From Zhongshania aliphaticivorans (GTDB lineage Bacteria > Pseudomonadota > Gammaproteobacteria > Pseudomonadales > Spongiibacteraceae), in contig NZ_CP014544.1 in NCBI RefSeq assembly GCF_001586255.1, positions 2,015,501-2,079,500 of the forward strand: 64,000 nt of DNA. Direction: 5' to 3'. Below are positions 18,601-28,300 of the stretch, piece after piece (the first letter of the stretch is position 1; each line of letters opens with the position of its first letter). The position numbers and the translations under genes were made by a program. The notes below the pieces were generated by a model, which had not been told where the DNA came from, did no database searches, and saw only the letters and a list, made by a program, of their open reading frames with translations.

Positions 18601-19442
18601 GTAAAACGAAAATGAAAAACATCATCAGCCTAATGGCAGTCACAACTTTTTTTACGACATCGGCCTCATGGGCCCAAATGGATGGTGGAAAGATGCAAAT
18701 GCAAGGTGGCAGTGCACCCGATGATGCTCGTGATCCACATGCTTATTCAGATGGCTATACGCTTACCGAAGGCCCATATGCCCAACAAGGCCCAAGGCAA
18801 CTAAAATTGGCTGACGAACACGCTTTGCTGTCTGTATTAGGCGACCGCCTTGAATACAGCGAGGATAGTGGCAGTACGACCTTCGACCTTTTAGCTCGGT
18901 ATGGCACTACTTACGATAGTCTCGTTATAAAAGCTGAAGGTGATACTAACGGTGGTCAATTGGAGGAAAGTCAGACAGATCTACTCTGGAGTCACGCTAT
19001 CAGTGTCTTCTTTGATACTCAGCTGGGTGTGCGGCTGGATCAGTACAAAGAAGGTAGCGATCGCCAGTGGCTCGCTGCGGGCATCCAGGGTTTAGCACCG
19101 TACTGGTTTGAACTAGACGCTACCGCTTACCTCGGTGACGATGGACGTACAGCACTGAACCTTCAGGCAGAATACGAATTACTGCTAACACAAAAGCTAA
19201 TATTGCAGCCTCGTGCGGAGCTTAATCTTTACGGTAAAGATGATCCTAGCAATGGCCTCGGCAGTGGTTTGTCAACTGCATCTATTGGCTTGCGCTTGCG
19301 CTATGAAATAAATCGCCAGTTCGCGCCCTATGTCGGCGTGGAGTGGTCGGACGCATATGGCGGTACCGCTGATTATCGACAAGCTGCAGGACAGGACATA
19401 AACGATACGCAATTAGTAGCAGGCCTGCGGTTCTGGTTTTAA
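18597..19442 (+). CDS. copB: Copper resistance outer-membrane protein CopB
   Basis: About 281 residues. Signal peptide ending SAWAQ, a short Met-rich stretch (MDGGKMQMQGG), then a beta-barrel with alternating hydrophobic strands ending GLRFWF, the outer-membrane C-terminal aromatic signature. CopB proteins are part of periplasmic copper sequestration and export. The start ATG overlaps the copA stop; longer readings run inside copA. Confidence 0.9.
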   Translation: MSKTKMKNIISLMAVTTFFTTSASWAQMDGGKMQMQGGSAPDDARDPHAYSDGYTLTEGPYAQQGPRQLKLADEHALLSVLGDRLEYSEDSGSTTFDLLARYGTTYDSLVIKAEGDTNGGQLEESQTDLLWSHAISVFFDTQLGVRLDQYKEGSDRQWLAAGIQGLAPYWFELDATAYLGDDGRTALNLQAEYELLLTQKLILQPRAELNLYGKDDPSNGLGSGLSTASIGLRLRYEINRQFAPYVGVEWSDAYGGTADYRQAAGQDINDTQLVAGLRFWF

Positions 19443-19493
19443 TTAAATTATCGATTACTCATATTCCCAACTCAAAGATTAAGGATTATTCCA

Positions 19494-19832
19494 ATGCGCT
19501 CAAAATTTATAACATTGTCAATTGCAATCTCTACGCTGGCTTTTACTTTGTCAGCCCAGGCTCATGATCCCAAAGAGCACATGAACAACGCAGAAAAGCC
19601 AGATTGCGCGGCCATGGAAAATATGGATCACAGCAAAATGGATATGAACGACCCTGTCATGCAAGCCATGATGAAACAGTGCATGGGCGACATGGAAGGT
19701 ATGGAAGGTATGGAAGGTATGGAAGGTATGGAAGGTATGGAAGGTATGAGTGGCAGTGAAGCGCCTCAAGGCGATAAACCGGCGCAACACGGAAATGAAA
19801 GTAGCACGGAACAGACTGGCCATAATCACTGA
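19494..19832 (+). CDS. Met-rich periplasmic copper-binding protein
   Basis: A 112-residue secreted protein: signal peptide ending SAQA, then a HDPKEHMNN start and a mature chain rich in Met, His and Asp, including MDHSKMDMNDPVMQAMMKQC. It has a block of six GME-type repeats encoded by an exact 9-bp tandem repeat, and ends in a His-rich tail. Methionine arrays bind Cu(I) or Ag(I). It follows copB by about 50 bp with its own ribosome site, and acts probably as a periplasmic copper sponge. No named family is recognised. Confidence 0.75.
   Translation: MRSKFITLSIAISTLAFTLSAQAHDPKEHMNNAEKPDCAAMENMDHSKMDMNDPVMQAMMKQCMGDMEGMEGMEGMEGMEGMEGMSGSEAPQGDKPAQHGNESSTEQTGHNH
19692..19745 (+). repeat. Six exact copies of a 9-bp tandem repeat (ATGGAAGGT)
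   Basis: Units at 19692, 19701, 19710, 19719, 19728 and 19737 are identical and in frame, encoding Met-Glu-Gly repeats. Identity at the DNA level suggests recent or ongoing slippage, which would change the number of Met ligands. Confidence 0.9.
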
Positions 19833-19893
19833 TATAACTATTTCGAGTCACCCAGCAAGACTTCATTAACTCTTTAGACGATTTGGAAATATT

Positions 19894-20475
19894 ATGGCCG
19901 CAAACAAATTTCTACGCTGTGGTAAATGTTTGATGATTACCGCCGTTGTCGCGATGTTGGGCGGTCTAGCATTTCTTTACTCTGGTCTCTACCCGATGGG
20001 AGCTGATGTGCCGCACAATGGCCTAACATATTGGGGGCTCGAAACGATGCGGGAACGCTCCATTTCCCGAGCGGCAAGTACGATTGAGGTTCCCAATGAT
20101 CTAGCCTCATCAGAGCGACTGCTAAAAGGTGCTGCTGACTACAATGCGATGTGCGCGAGCTGCCACCTGCAACCTGGTAAAAACCAAAGCGACTTTACTT
20201 TGGGCCTCTACCCTGCCCCACCCAATCTCGCACAGAAGGGTGATGATCATGGCCATGATGGCGGCCACGATGACAACACCTATGCTTTGCAACGTCAATT
20301 CTGGATTATTAAGCACGGTATTAAAGCATCGGGCATGCCATCGTGGGCACCTGGGCATGACGATGAGCGTATATGGAATATGGTGTCATTTTTACAACGA
20401 TTACCTGAACTAAGTACTGGGCAGTACCAGGTTCTCACTGCACGTAGTGACAACACCAAAAAACAGGAACATTGA
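19894..20475 (+). CDS. Membrane-anchored c-type cytochrome
   Basis: A 193-residue protein with one N-terminal transmembrane helix (about 14-32) and a periplasmic cytochrome c domain. The haem-binding site is CASCH, and the axial Met probably lies in KASGMPSWAPGHDDERIWNMV. A His-rich loop (DDHGHDGGHDDN) between them may bind metal. Mono-haem proteins of this kind occur in copper clusters, where they could pass electrons from CopA-type oxidases. Here it follows the Met-rich protein in the cop operon. The function is inference. Confidence 0.82.
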   Translation: MAANKFLRCGKCLMITAVVAMLGGLAFLYSGLYPMGADVPHNGLTYWGLETMRERSISRAASTIEVPNDLASSERLLKGAADYNAMCASCHLQPGKNQSDFTLGLYPAPPNLAQKGDDHGHDGGHDDNTYALQRQFWIIKHGIKASGMPSWAPGHDDERIWNMVSFLQRLPELSTGQYQVLTARSDNTKKQEH

Positions 20476-20589
20476 TACTGCCTAATCAATGTTCCAATTA
20501 ACGCTATACACTCGATAATTCAATATGAATACCGCACTACCCTTCTGTGATGACATTTAAAAACTCTACTAACAACCAGAGAAATAGCC

Positions 20590-20955
20590 ATGGCAAGCGC
20601 TAATTATACTTTGAAATACATGCTGGCAGTATTCATCCTTAGTCCCCTTTTCGCCGCGGCCCACTCAGCACATGACCCTGTTAAGGAAATTCACAAAAAA
20701 GATCAGACGATTGCGAGCCGACAATCAGAATTTGATCAATTGCGGTTCTCAGCGCAAAAAATAGAAAATCTCCAAGATCAAATTACCGCCATGGAAAGTA
20801 AAATACTTATGATAAGAAATTTGATGGCTAGCGATTATCCTCATATCAAGGAAAAAATGAGCAAGTACTCTTTCGACTACATTAAAAGTGTAGAAGAATC
20901 ACTAGCGCAGTTAAAAAACACATTACAGCAAACTGATACATTACTTAATCAATAG
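20590..20955 (+). CDS. Small secreted coiled-coil protein
   Basis: 121 residues: signal peptide ending AAAHSAH, then an almost fully helical, heptad-containing chain (FDQLRFSAQKIENLQDQITA; SVEESLAQLKNTLQQTDTLL). I do not recognise a family. It is last in the plus-strand copper group, 114 bp after the cytochrome gene. A periplasmic accessory role in copper stress is the natural guess. Confidence 0.6.
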   Translation: MASANYTLKYMLAVFILSPLFAAAHSAHDPVKEIHKKDQTIASRQSEFDQLRFSAQKIENLQDQITAMESKILMIRNLMASDYPHIKEKMSKYSFDYIKSVEESLAQLKNTLQQTDTLLNQ

Positions 20956-21157
20956 TGATGGTTCGTAAATTGCGTCGAGCGCAGTCAACAAGCTCTAGTA
21001 GGAAGCTTCAAACGACTCTCTGTATTTTGTACGCACTAATCTAATCGGCTAAATACAATTTTCTCGATCGCTACCGCTGTCACAATTCGGCGGTCGCTTC
21101 CATATCACCTGGCATGGACAAGCTTTTAATAGTGGAGTGAGTGTATTAACTCTCAAG

Positions 21158-21556
21158 TTATTTTCGAGATACCGATAAAGTTTGAAGAATCCCGCACTCT
21201 TTAACAGTACTTTGATTTGAACAGCTATTTCGAAGCGTCATCAATTTGTTTTGGAGGTCTTGTAACTCATTTATTCGAAGTGCAACTTGCTCTATATGGC
21301 TATCAACCATTCTGTTCACATCATCGCATCCTATTCCTGGCTGCTGATTTAGCGCTATAAGTTGCCGAATTTCGGCAAGCGAAAGATCAAGGCTTCGACA
21401 ATGCTTGATGAACTTTAGCTGGTCTACCGTCGCCGAATCATACAAGCGAAAGTTACCGTCACTGCGCCGCAGCGTGGCCAACAGTTTTTCTTTTTCATAG
21501 TGGCGTATGGACTGCACAGAACACCCAGTTAACTTAGCTAGCTCTCCAATTTTCAC
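21158..21556 (-). CDS. MerR-family metal sensor, CadR/PbrR type
   Basis: About 132 residues. The N-terminal MerR helix-turn-helix is KIGELAKLTGCSVQSIRHYE; then a dimer helix and the Cd/Pb-type metal-site pattern: a Cys in GIGCDDVNRMVDSHI and two in RNSCSNQSTVKECGILQ. These three cysteines are the ligands that mark CadR/PbrR rather than CueR or ZntR. I chose GTG at 21556, eight bases after AAGG; longer readings run through the operator region. It is divergent from the CDF gene and reads the typical stretched promoter between them. Confidence 0.85.
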   Translation of the reverse strand: MKIGELAKLTGCSVQSIRHYEKEKLLATLRRSDGNFRLYDSATVDQLKFIKHCRSLDLSLAEIRQLIALNQQPGIGCDDVNRMVDSHIEQVALRINELQDLQNKLMTLRNSCSNQSTVKECGILQTLSVSRK

Positions 21557-21573
21557 CAATCTCACCTTAACAC

Positions 21574-21604
21574 TTGACTCTATAGTTACCATAGAGTTTA
21601 GGCT
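21574..21604 (+). promoter_or_regulatory. MerR-type stretched promoter and operator
   Basis: TTGACT (-35, 21574-21579) and TAGGCT (-10, 21599-21604) are separated by 19 bases. The spacer holds the dyad ACTCTAT-N7-ATAGAGT (21577-21597). The layout matches known CadR/PbrR operators. It drives the plus-strand CDF and second czc genes. Confidence 0.8.
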
Positions 21605-21635
21605 AAGCATGATTGAAAGTAAAAGGAGCGGCGCA

Positions 21636-22526
21636 ATGACACTGACTGGCAACGGGCAATCTGCAGAGAATATCGATGATAAAGGTACTATAAGCATCCT
21701 GCAGCCCGATAAAATCTACGTTAGCCAGTTTGTGGTTTCTAAGATGGATTGTCCTTCTGAGGAACGCATAATTCAGATGGCTCTAGAGGGCATTGAACCG
21801 GATGTAGTTCTAGAATTTGACACGCCCAATCGCATGCTAAAGGTATTTCACAGTGGCAACCTTGTCGCCATACAGTCTCGTTTGGATTCGCTTAGCCTCG
21901 GCGCGAAAATTAAAGATACTCACAATTTAGACCGCGATGAACTGTCGCAAGCGATAGCGTCAGCAAAAGAAGCAAGTTTAAAAGAAGGTACCATCCTAAA
22001 ATGGTTACTTGCGATTAACGCAACCATGTTTGTCGTTGAATTTTTGGTTGGGTGGTCGGCACAATCTGCGGGGCTTATTGCAGACTCGCTAGACATGTTC
22101 GCTGACGCTTCAATTTATGCCGTGGCACTCTACGCAGTTGGTCACAGCGTCAAAAGGAAGCTGCAGGCTGCTCACCTTTCAGGCTGGTTGCAACTAGCGC
22201 TAGCTTTAGGTGCGCTAAGTGAAGTGATACGACGATTTATGTTTGGCAGTGAACCTGCCTCCACTTTGATGATGAGCTTTGGTTTTATCGCTTTGATAGC
22301 TAACGTAATATGCCTAATTTTGATATCTAAAAGCAAAGATGATGGCGCACACATGAAGGCCAGCTGGATTTGCTCATCAAACGATGTGATCTCCAATGTG
22401 GGTATTATTTTAGCCGGTGTACTTGTCGCAGCCACAGGTTCGCGCTACCCTGACTTGCTTATTGGCTTGGTTATTTCCGTCATTGTGTTGCATGGCGCGC
22501 ACCGAATTCTGAAGTTAAAATCTTAA
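21636..22526 (+). CDS. Cation diffusion facilitator family transporter
   Basis: About 296 residues. An N-terminal ferredoxin-like domain with VVSKMDCPSEERIIQMAL resembles a heavy-metal-associated fold. Six hydrophobic helices follow (from LKWLLAINATMFVVEFLVGW). Metal-site Asp residues in GLIADSLDMFADASIY and the paired SSNDVISNVGIILAG are those of CDF antiporters. It exports Zn, Cd or Pb from the cytosol. I chose ATG 21636, preceded by AAAAGGAG; upstream ATG codons lie too close to the -10 box. It is the first gene of the CadR-controlled operon. Confidence 0.85.
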   Translation: MTLTGNGQSAENIDDKGTISILQPDKIYVSQFVVSKMDCPSEERIIQMALEGIEPDVVLEFDTPNRMLKVFHSGNLVAIQSRLDSLSLGAKIKDTHNLDRDELSQAIASAKEASLKEGTILKWLLAINATMFVVEFLVGWSAQSAGLIADSLDMFADASIYAVALYAVGHSVKRKLQAAHLSGWLQLALALGALSEVIRRFMFGSEPASTLMMSFGFIALIANVICLILISKSKDDGAHMKASWICSSNDVISNVGIILAGVLVAATGSRYPDLLIGLVISVIVLHGAHRILKLKS

Positions 22527-22585
22527 GCAGTTCGGCGCCTCAACCGCTAACAGATACCAAACCGCATTCATTTAAAAGGTTAATT

Positions 22586-22924
22586 GTGACTAAACACTGG
22601 ACATCTTATCTGCTGATAATACTGATTGCTTGCCAGTCAGTATTTGCTTTTGCGGATAACCATGAGGTTCAAGACACAAGTCCATTGGCAGTATTTGATC
22701 AAAGTGACATCGTTCAAAACGAATTAATTGTTAACCAACTTAATACCAAAGATGCGACAAATATAGACAACTGCGACCACTGCGGTTTTTGTCATCATGG
22801 CCAGCTAGTTCCTGTTCTCCTGTCATTTTCACCCGCTCCGAGCACTGTATTACTCAAAACACAATATAATATGGCGATTCCTAACGACCCGCTATTCTCC
22901 TTCTACCGCCCTCCCAAAGTTTAA
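22586..22924 (+). CDS. Small secreted Cys/His protein next to czc genes
   Basis: 112 residues starting with GTG after an AAAAGGT site. Signal peptide ending FAFA, then a cluster NCDHCGFCHHGQL that should bind metal or disulfide, and a tail NDPLFSFYRPPKV. Short proteins with a CxxCxxCHxx cluster and a RPP tail are often found before czcCBA. No catalytic motif. It lies 59 bp after the CDF gene and 83 bp before czcC. Confidence 0.65.
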   Translation: MTKHWTSYLLIILIACQSVFAFADNHEVQDTSPLAVFDQSDIVQNELIVNQLNTKDATNIDNCDHCGFCHHGQLVPVLLSFSPAPSTVLLKTQYNMAIPNDPLFSFYRPPKV

Positions 22925-23007
22925 GCCTACGTTTTACTAATCTAACGACATTTCGGTTATTTCCGTAATGTTTAGCATGATTCCGTCTATTAAACGTGGA
23001 TTTTTAC

Positions 23008-24348
23008 ATGGCTATTCGCTTTTTTATGCCTACGAGATTCGTATGGCGCACGCAACACAGCTTTAAAAAGCTGGTGCTTTTATGTTTGTTTTTCGGCTGG
23101 CAAGTATCTTTTGCGCACGCTGAAGCTACAAATAACTCCCTTACGCTCAATGCCGCACTTAAGCGTGCTATCGAGCTAAACCCGTCATTAAAGGTTTTTG
23201 AGTTTCGCAATTCTGCGCTAAGTGGGCAGATGCAAATTGCGGCGCTAAAACCTGCCTATGAGCTAGGAATTGACGCAGAAAACTTTTCTGGCGCAGATGA
23301 ACTCAGTGGGTTTGACGGCGCAGAACTTACCGTTTCGCTCTCCTCTGCTTTGGAAATGGGCGATAAACGCGCAGCAAGGCTCGGCATTGTTTCTAACAGT
23401 CGCTCAGTGATCGATGCACAGCGACAAGTGGCATCATTGGAGTTATTAGGCGAAGTGACCCGTCGTTATGTGGATGCGCTTGCTGCACAGGAGCAGGTTA
23501 CCCTAGCGAGAGAAGCCAATAGGCTTGCCAATGAAACGCTTAAGATCGTCAGACGGCGCGCCAAAGCTGGGGCAGCGCCTGAAGCAGAGGTGAAACGAGC
23601 ACTCGCGGCCGCGTCACAGGCAGGTCTAACGCTACAGTCCACCCAACAGCAGCTTAACTACTTAAAAGTTTCCCTCGCTGCGCTCTGGGGTGAAAAAACG
23701 CCTACTTTTGTGACACTTGAAGGTGATTTATATCACTTTGGCACCGATATTGAGTTTGACTCACTCTTCGCAAAAATGGAGAAGAATCCAGCAATCCTCA
23801 TTTTTGCGGCTGAAGAGCGCCTCAAGGATGCCGAACTGCGCGTTGCCACAACACAGTCGAAAGCGGATGTCAGTTGGTCGCTAGGCGTGCGTCGATTTCA
23901 AGCAAACGATGATTCTGCACTGGTGGCCGGCTTCAGCATGCCGCTGTTTTCCGGCAGAAGAAACACAGGGGCGGTCTCCGCAGCACGTGCCCAGCGCAAT
24001 GAAATCTATGTCCAAAAAGAAGTGGCTTTACTGAGTATGCACACACAATTGTTCCGTGCATTCCACAATAGAAAGCAAGCAATTCTCGCGGCCAAAACAC
24101 TACAAAGCACCATCATCCCTGCGCTGCGAGATGCACTCAAAGAAACGCAAGCTGCCTATGAACGTGGGCGCTATGGCTATTTAGATTACGTGTCTGCACG
24201 GCAGGAGTTACTGAATGCTCAGCGCACACTGATCGAAGCGGCTGCGTCTGCACTCACTTATGGCGCCGAAATTGAACAACTAACAGCAGAGCCCTTGTCA
24301 TCGACGCTCTATAGCGTATCAAGCGATTTCTCAGGAACAGTACAATGA
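23008..24348 (+). CDS. czcC: TolC-type outer-membrane channel, CzcC family (second set)
   Basis: About 446 residues. A leader with hydrophobic core LVLLCLFFGWQVSFAHA, then two OEP repeats: SLTLNAALKRAIELNPSLKV and KETQAAYERGRYGYLDYVSA. It forms the outer-membrane duct of the second efflux pump. The start could also be the ATG at 23026; I used the ATG at 23008. It overlaps czcB by ATGA. It is clearly diverged from the copy at 10881-12188, so the two sets are not a recent duplication. Confidence 0.88.
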   Translation: MAIRFFMPTRFVWRTQHSFKKLVLLCLFFGWQVSFAHAEATNNSLTLNAALKRAIELNPSLKVFEFRNSALSGQMQIAALKPAYELGIDAENFSGADELSGFDGAELTVSLSSALEMGDKRAARLGIVSNSRSVIDAQRQVASLELLGEVTRRYVDALAAQEQVTLAREANRLANETLKIVRRRAKAGAAPEAEVKRALAAASQAGLTLQSTQQQLNYLKVSLAALWGEKTPTFVTLEGDLYHFGTDIEFDSLFAKMEKNPAILIFAAEERLKDAELRVATTQSKADVSWSLGVRRFQANDDSALVAGFSMPLFSGRRNTGAVSAARAQRNEIYVQKEVALLSMHTQLFRAFHNRKQAILAAKTLQSTIIPALRDALKETQAAYERGRYGYLDYVSARQELLNAQRTLIEAAASALTYGAEIEQLTAEPLSSTLYSVSSDFSGTVQ

Positions 24349-25280
24349 ATATATACGATACGATTAAAACACCCATTATTAATGCCATTTTCTACGCCAC
24401 AATTTGTTTTTCAGCGTCAGTCGCGCTTGCCGAAAGCGGACATGGCGATGAAGAAGATCATGACGAGGGGCACATTGAACTCTCTCAGGAGCAAATGAAG
24501 CACGCGGGTATCGGCCTAGCCCAAGTTGGGCCTGGCGCAATTCGAGAAACCTTAGCCGTTTACGGGATTATTACGAGCAACGCGGAACAAGCCCAAGCCG
24601 TCACGGCCCGGTTCGACGGCGTCATCCGCTCCGTTAATAAAACCATTGGTGATAACGTCCGTAAAGGTGATGTACTTGTCACTGTTGAAGCGAATGAAAG
24701 CCTAAAAACCTACCCTATTTATTCTGCACTTAATGGCGTCATTAGCCAGCGCAACGCCAATATTGGCGAACAAACAAACGGTAAAACACTGCTTGTTGTT
24801 GAAGATTACTCTAGCGTTTGGGTAGATCTTTCCGTGTTCCCCAAAGACATCGCCAAGCTCGCATTGGGGCAAACGGTAAGGATAAAAAGCACTAACCACT
24901 CCAGCACGGGCGAAGGGAAAATTATCTTTATTGCCACTCAGGGTAACCCTTCGAATCAAGCCACCACAGCACGCGTCCTGCTGAAAAATGTCGACAACCT
25001 ATGGAAACCCGGACTTTTTGTTAATGCCGAAATCACCCAAACAGAAACTGCCGCTGCAACTGTTATCAACAATGAAGCTGTTCAACTGATCGAAGGTGAA
25101 ACCGTCATTTTCGTGCAAGGAGACGAAGGTTTTGAACCTCGCAATATCACCTTAGGCCGCACAGATGGCGACGCCAGCGAAGTACTGCGTGGACTAAAAG
25201 TTGGCGAAACATATGTAATCAAAAACAGCTTTGTTTTGAAATCTGAAATGGGCAAGGAGGATGCTGAGCATGGCCATTAA
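24345..25280 (+). CDS. czcB: RND periplasmic adaptor, CzcB family (second set)
   Basis: 311 residues, shorter than the first set's 410, because it lacks the extra N-terminal domain. Leader ending ALAESGHGDEEDHDEGHIEL (Asp/His-rich, possibly metal-binding). Barrel-sandwich lipoyl motifs RFDGVIRSVNKTIGDNVRKG and SALNGVISQRNANIGEQ, a beta-barrel and a tail ending EDAEHGH. It joins CzcA to CzcC. It overlaps czcC by four bases; czcA begins 89 bp downstream. Confidence 0.9.
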   Translation: MNIYDTIKTPIINAIFYATICFSASVALAESGHGDEEDHDEGHIELSQEQMKHAGIGLAQVGPGAIRETLAVYGIITSNAEQAQAVTARFDGVIRSVNKTIGDNVRKGDVLVTVEANESLKTYPIYSALNGVISQRNANIGEQTNGKTLLVVEDYSSVWVDLSVFPKDIAKLALGQTVRIKSTNHSSTGEGKIIFIATQGNPSNQATTARVLLKNVDNLWKPGLFVNAEITQTETAAATVINNEAVQLIEGETVIFVQGDEGFEPRNITLGRTDGDASEVLRGLKVGETYVIKNSFVLKSEMGKEDAEHGH

Positions 25281-25369
25281 TCACATCCGCCGCACTGCGA
25301 ACTCCAAGCGCAGTTTTTGCCACCAGCACTACGATATTTCGTGGTGCGAGACCGTAGTAGGGCCTCGCT

Positions 25370-28300
25370 ATGATCGATAAACTTATTCAATTTTCCATTG
25401 CCCGCCGTTGGCTGATCATGTTTTTTGCGATCGCCATCAGTGCACTCGGTGTTTGGAATTATCAAAACCTGCCCATCGATGCCGTACCCGATATCACCAA
25501 TGTACAGGTACAAATTAATACAAGTGCACCCGGTTACTCACCGCTGGAAGTAGAGCAGCGTATTACCTACTTGGTCGAGCTGGCGATCACCGGATTACCT
25601 TACGTAGAGAGTACCCGCTCTTTGTCGAGATATGCGCTCTCTCAGGTCACCGTTGTATTTGAAAAAGGGACGGACATTTACTTTGCCCGCAACCTGATCA
25701 ATGAACGTTTGCAGCAGGCCAAAAGTGATATGCCCTCGGGCATTGAACCCGTGATGGGGCCAGTAGCGACCGGCCTCGGGGAGATTTTTCACTACGCGGT
25801 GCACGCAGACGACGATGCTCGACAGCCAAACGGCGAGAAATATGATGCGACTGCCTTGCGCACCTTGCAAGATTGGGTCATTCGTCCCCAGTTGCGCCTG
25901 GTCAATGGTGTGACGGAAATCAACACGATCGGAGGTTTTGAAAAGGAATTTCACATCACTCCAACCCCAGCCCGCCTATTAACCTTCGGATTAAGCTTTG
26001 ATGACTTGGTTGAGGCCATAGAAAAAAACAACGCCAATGTTGGTGGGGGTTACATTGAAAAAAATGGTGAGCAATACCTTATTCGCGCACCTGGACAAGT
26101 TACGGACATCGCTGAAATTGAGACGATCATTGTCGCGCACAAAGACGGCATTCCGATAACGGTAGCAGATGTGGCCGACGTCGGTTTTGGCAAACAGCTC
26201 CGTACCGGTGCGGCAACCCGCGATGGGGAAGAAACCGTACTCGGCACTGCCGTGATGCTGTTGGGCGGTAATAGTCGCAGTGTTTCAGAGGCGGTTTCCG
26301 CAAAGTTGGTGGAAATCAATAAAACACTGCCCAAAGGGATCACCGCCGAGCCCGTCTATAACCGCACCGTACTCGTCGATAAAACCATTACAACCGTACA
26401 GAAGAACCTGCTTGAAGGTGCCGTACTGGTTGTCGTTGTTTTATTAGTCATGCTCGGCAACGTCCGCGCCGCTTTACTCACTGCGATGGTCATTCCGCTG
26501 TCAATGCTAATGCTCATGACCGGTATGGTACAAGCCAAAGTCAGCGCCAACTTGATGAGCTTGGGTGCGCTCGATTTTGGTCTTATTGTCGACGGCGCAG
26601 TGATTATTGTTGAGAACTGCATACTAAGACTGGCTGGTAGGCAGCATCAACTCGGCCGCATACTCAAACTGGATGAGCGCTTCCAAACCGTTTTCGCCGC
26701 GACACGGGAAGTTTTCACGCCAAGCTTGATCAGCGTTCTGGTGGTGATTTTAGTAAACTTACCGATCCTCGCTCTCACCGGCGTGGAGGGGAAAATGTTT
26801 ACGCCCATGGCAATGGCCGTGATCATCGCCTTATTGTCGGCCTTGGTGCTGTCATTAACCTTTGTGCCCGCTGCAGTCGCACTGTTGCTCACTGGTCGTA
26901 TTGAAGAAAAGGACAACATCATTGTTCGTCAATCAAAACGGGTGTATACCCCAATTCTGACGTGGGTACTCAAATTCCGTTTCGGTGTATTAGCTGGCGC
27001 GGTGCTGCTCGTTATCGCGGTTGGTGGCTTATCCACAAAAATGGGCACAGAGTTTATTCCGAATCTGGATGAAGGTGATATTGCCATTCAGGCTTTGCGG
27101 ATTCCGGGCACCAGCCTCACCCAATCCCTCGATATGCAGTTTCGGCTTGAACGCGCCGTGCTGGAAATACCGGAAGTAAAAACCTACTTCTCACGTGTCG
27201 GCACCGCAGAGGTTGCCAGTGATCCCATGGGGCCAAACATCTCTGATGGCTATGTGATGCTGAAAGATCGTACAGACTGGCCCGACCCCGACAAGTCTAA
27301 AGCCCAATTGCTAGAAGATATCCGGCAAAAACTGACGCTCATTCCCGGTAACGCGTTCGAGATCAGCCAGCCGATACAGCTTCGCTTTAATGAACTGATT
27401 TCAGGTGTTCGCTCAGACCTAGGCATTAAGATTTACGGCGACGATCTAGATCAGTTATTGAAATCAGGTTCTGAGATTGCAACGGCGCTTAACGGAGTTG
27501 AAGGTGCTGAAGGCGTCAAAGTAGAGCAGGTTTCTGGTTTACCTATATTGTCGGTTGAAGCCAATCGGCCGGCGCTATACCGCTACGGTCTGAACGTCGC
27601 TGATGTCCAAGAGGTATTAGCCGCTGCAACAGGTGGCGAAGAAGCCGGATTAATCTTTGAGGGCGACCAACGGTTTACCATCGTTGTACGGGTAGCGGAG
27701 GAAATCCGCAACGACTTGCGAGCGCTAGAACAGTTGCCGATACCGCTCCCGCAAGGAGGCTACGTACCACTCCAAGAAGTCGCCACGCTCACGCTGGCAC
27801 CGGGGCCGAACCAAATTTCCCGTGAAAACGGCAAACGTCGCCTTGTTGTGAGTGCCAACGTACGGGGCCGGGATTTAGGTGGTTTTGTCGCCGATGTGCA
27901 ATCTCAAATTGAACGAGAGGTGACCTTGCCGCCCGGCTATTGGCTGGAATACGGTGGTACGTTTGAGCAACTCCAATCCGCAACCGAGCGGTTAAGCCTC
28001 TTAGTACCCGTGACACTTGTCATGATTTTTGCCCTACTCATGATGACCTTTGGTTCTGCGAAAGATGCGGCACTCGTATTCAGCGGTGTGCCACTTGCGC
28101 TAACTGGCGGTGTCATTGCGCTTTGGCTGCGTGATATACCCTTGTCAATCACCGCAGGCGTTGGCTTCATTACGCTATGCGGTGTTTCGGTACTCACCGG
28201 CGTAATGATGGTCTCGGCGTTTAGAGATCGGCTGGAGCAGGGTGATGATATCGATCTATCGATCAAAGAAGGCGCGATGTTACGGCTACGGCCAATATTA

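Noticed and set aside
19692-19745. CRISPR-like or minisatellite explanation for the 9-bp array
   Set aside because: Units are contiguous, in frame and inside a secreted Met-rich protein, so it is a coding repeat.
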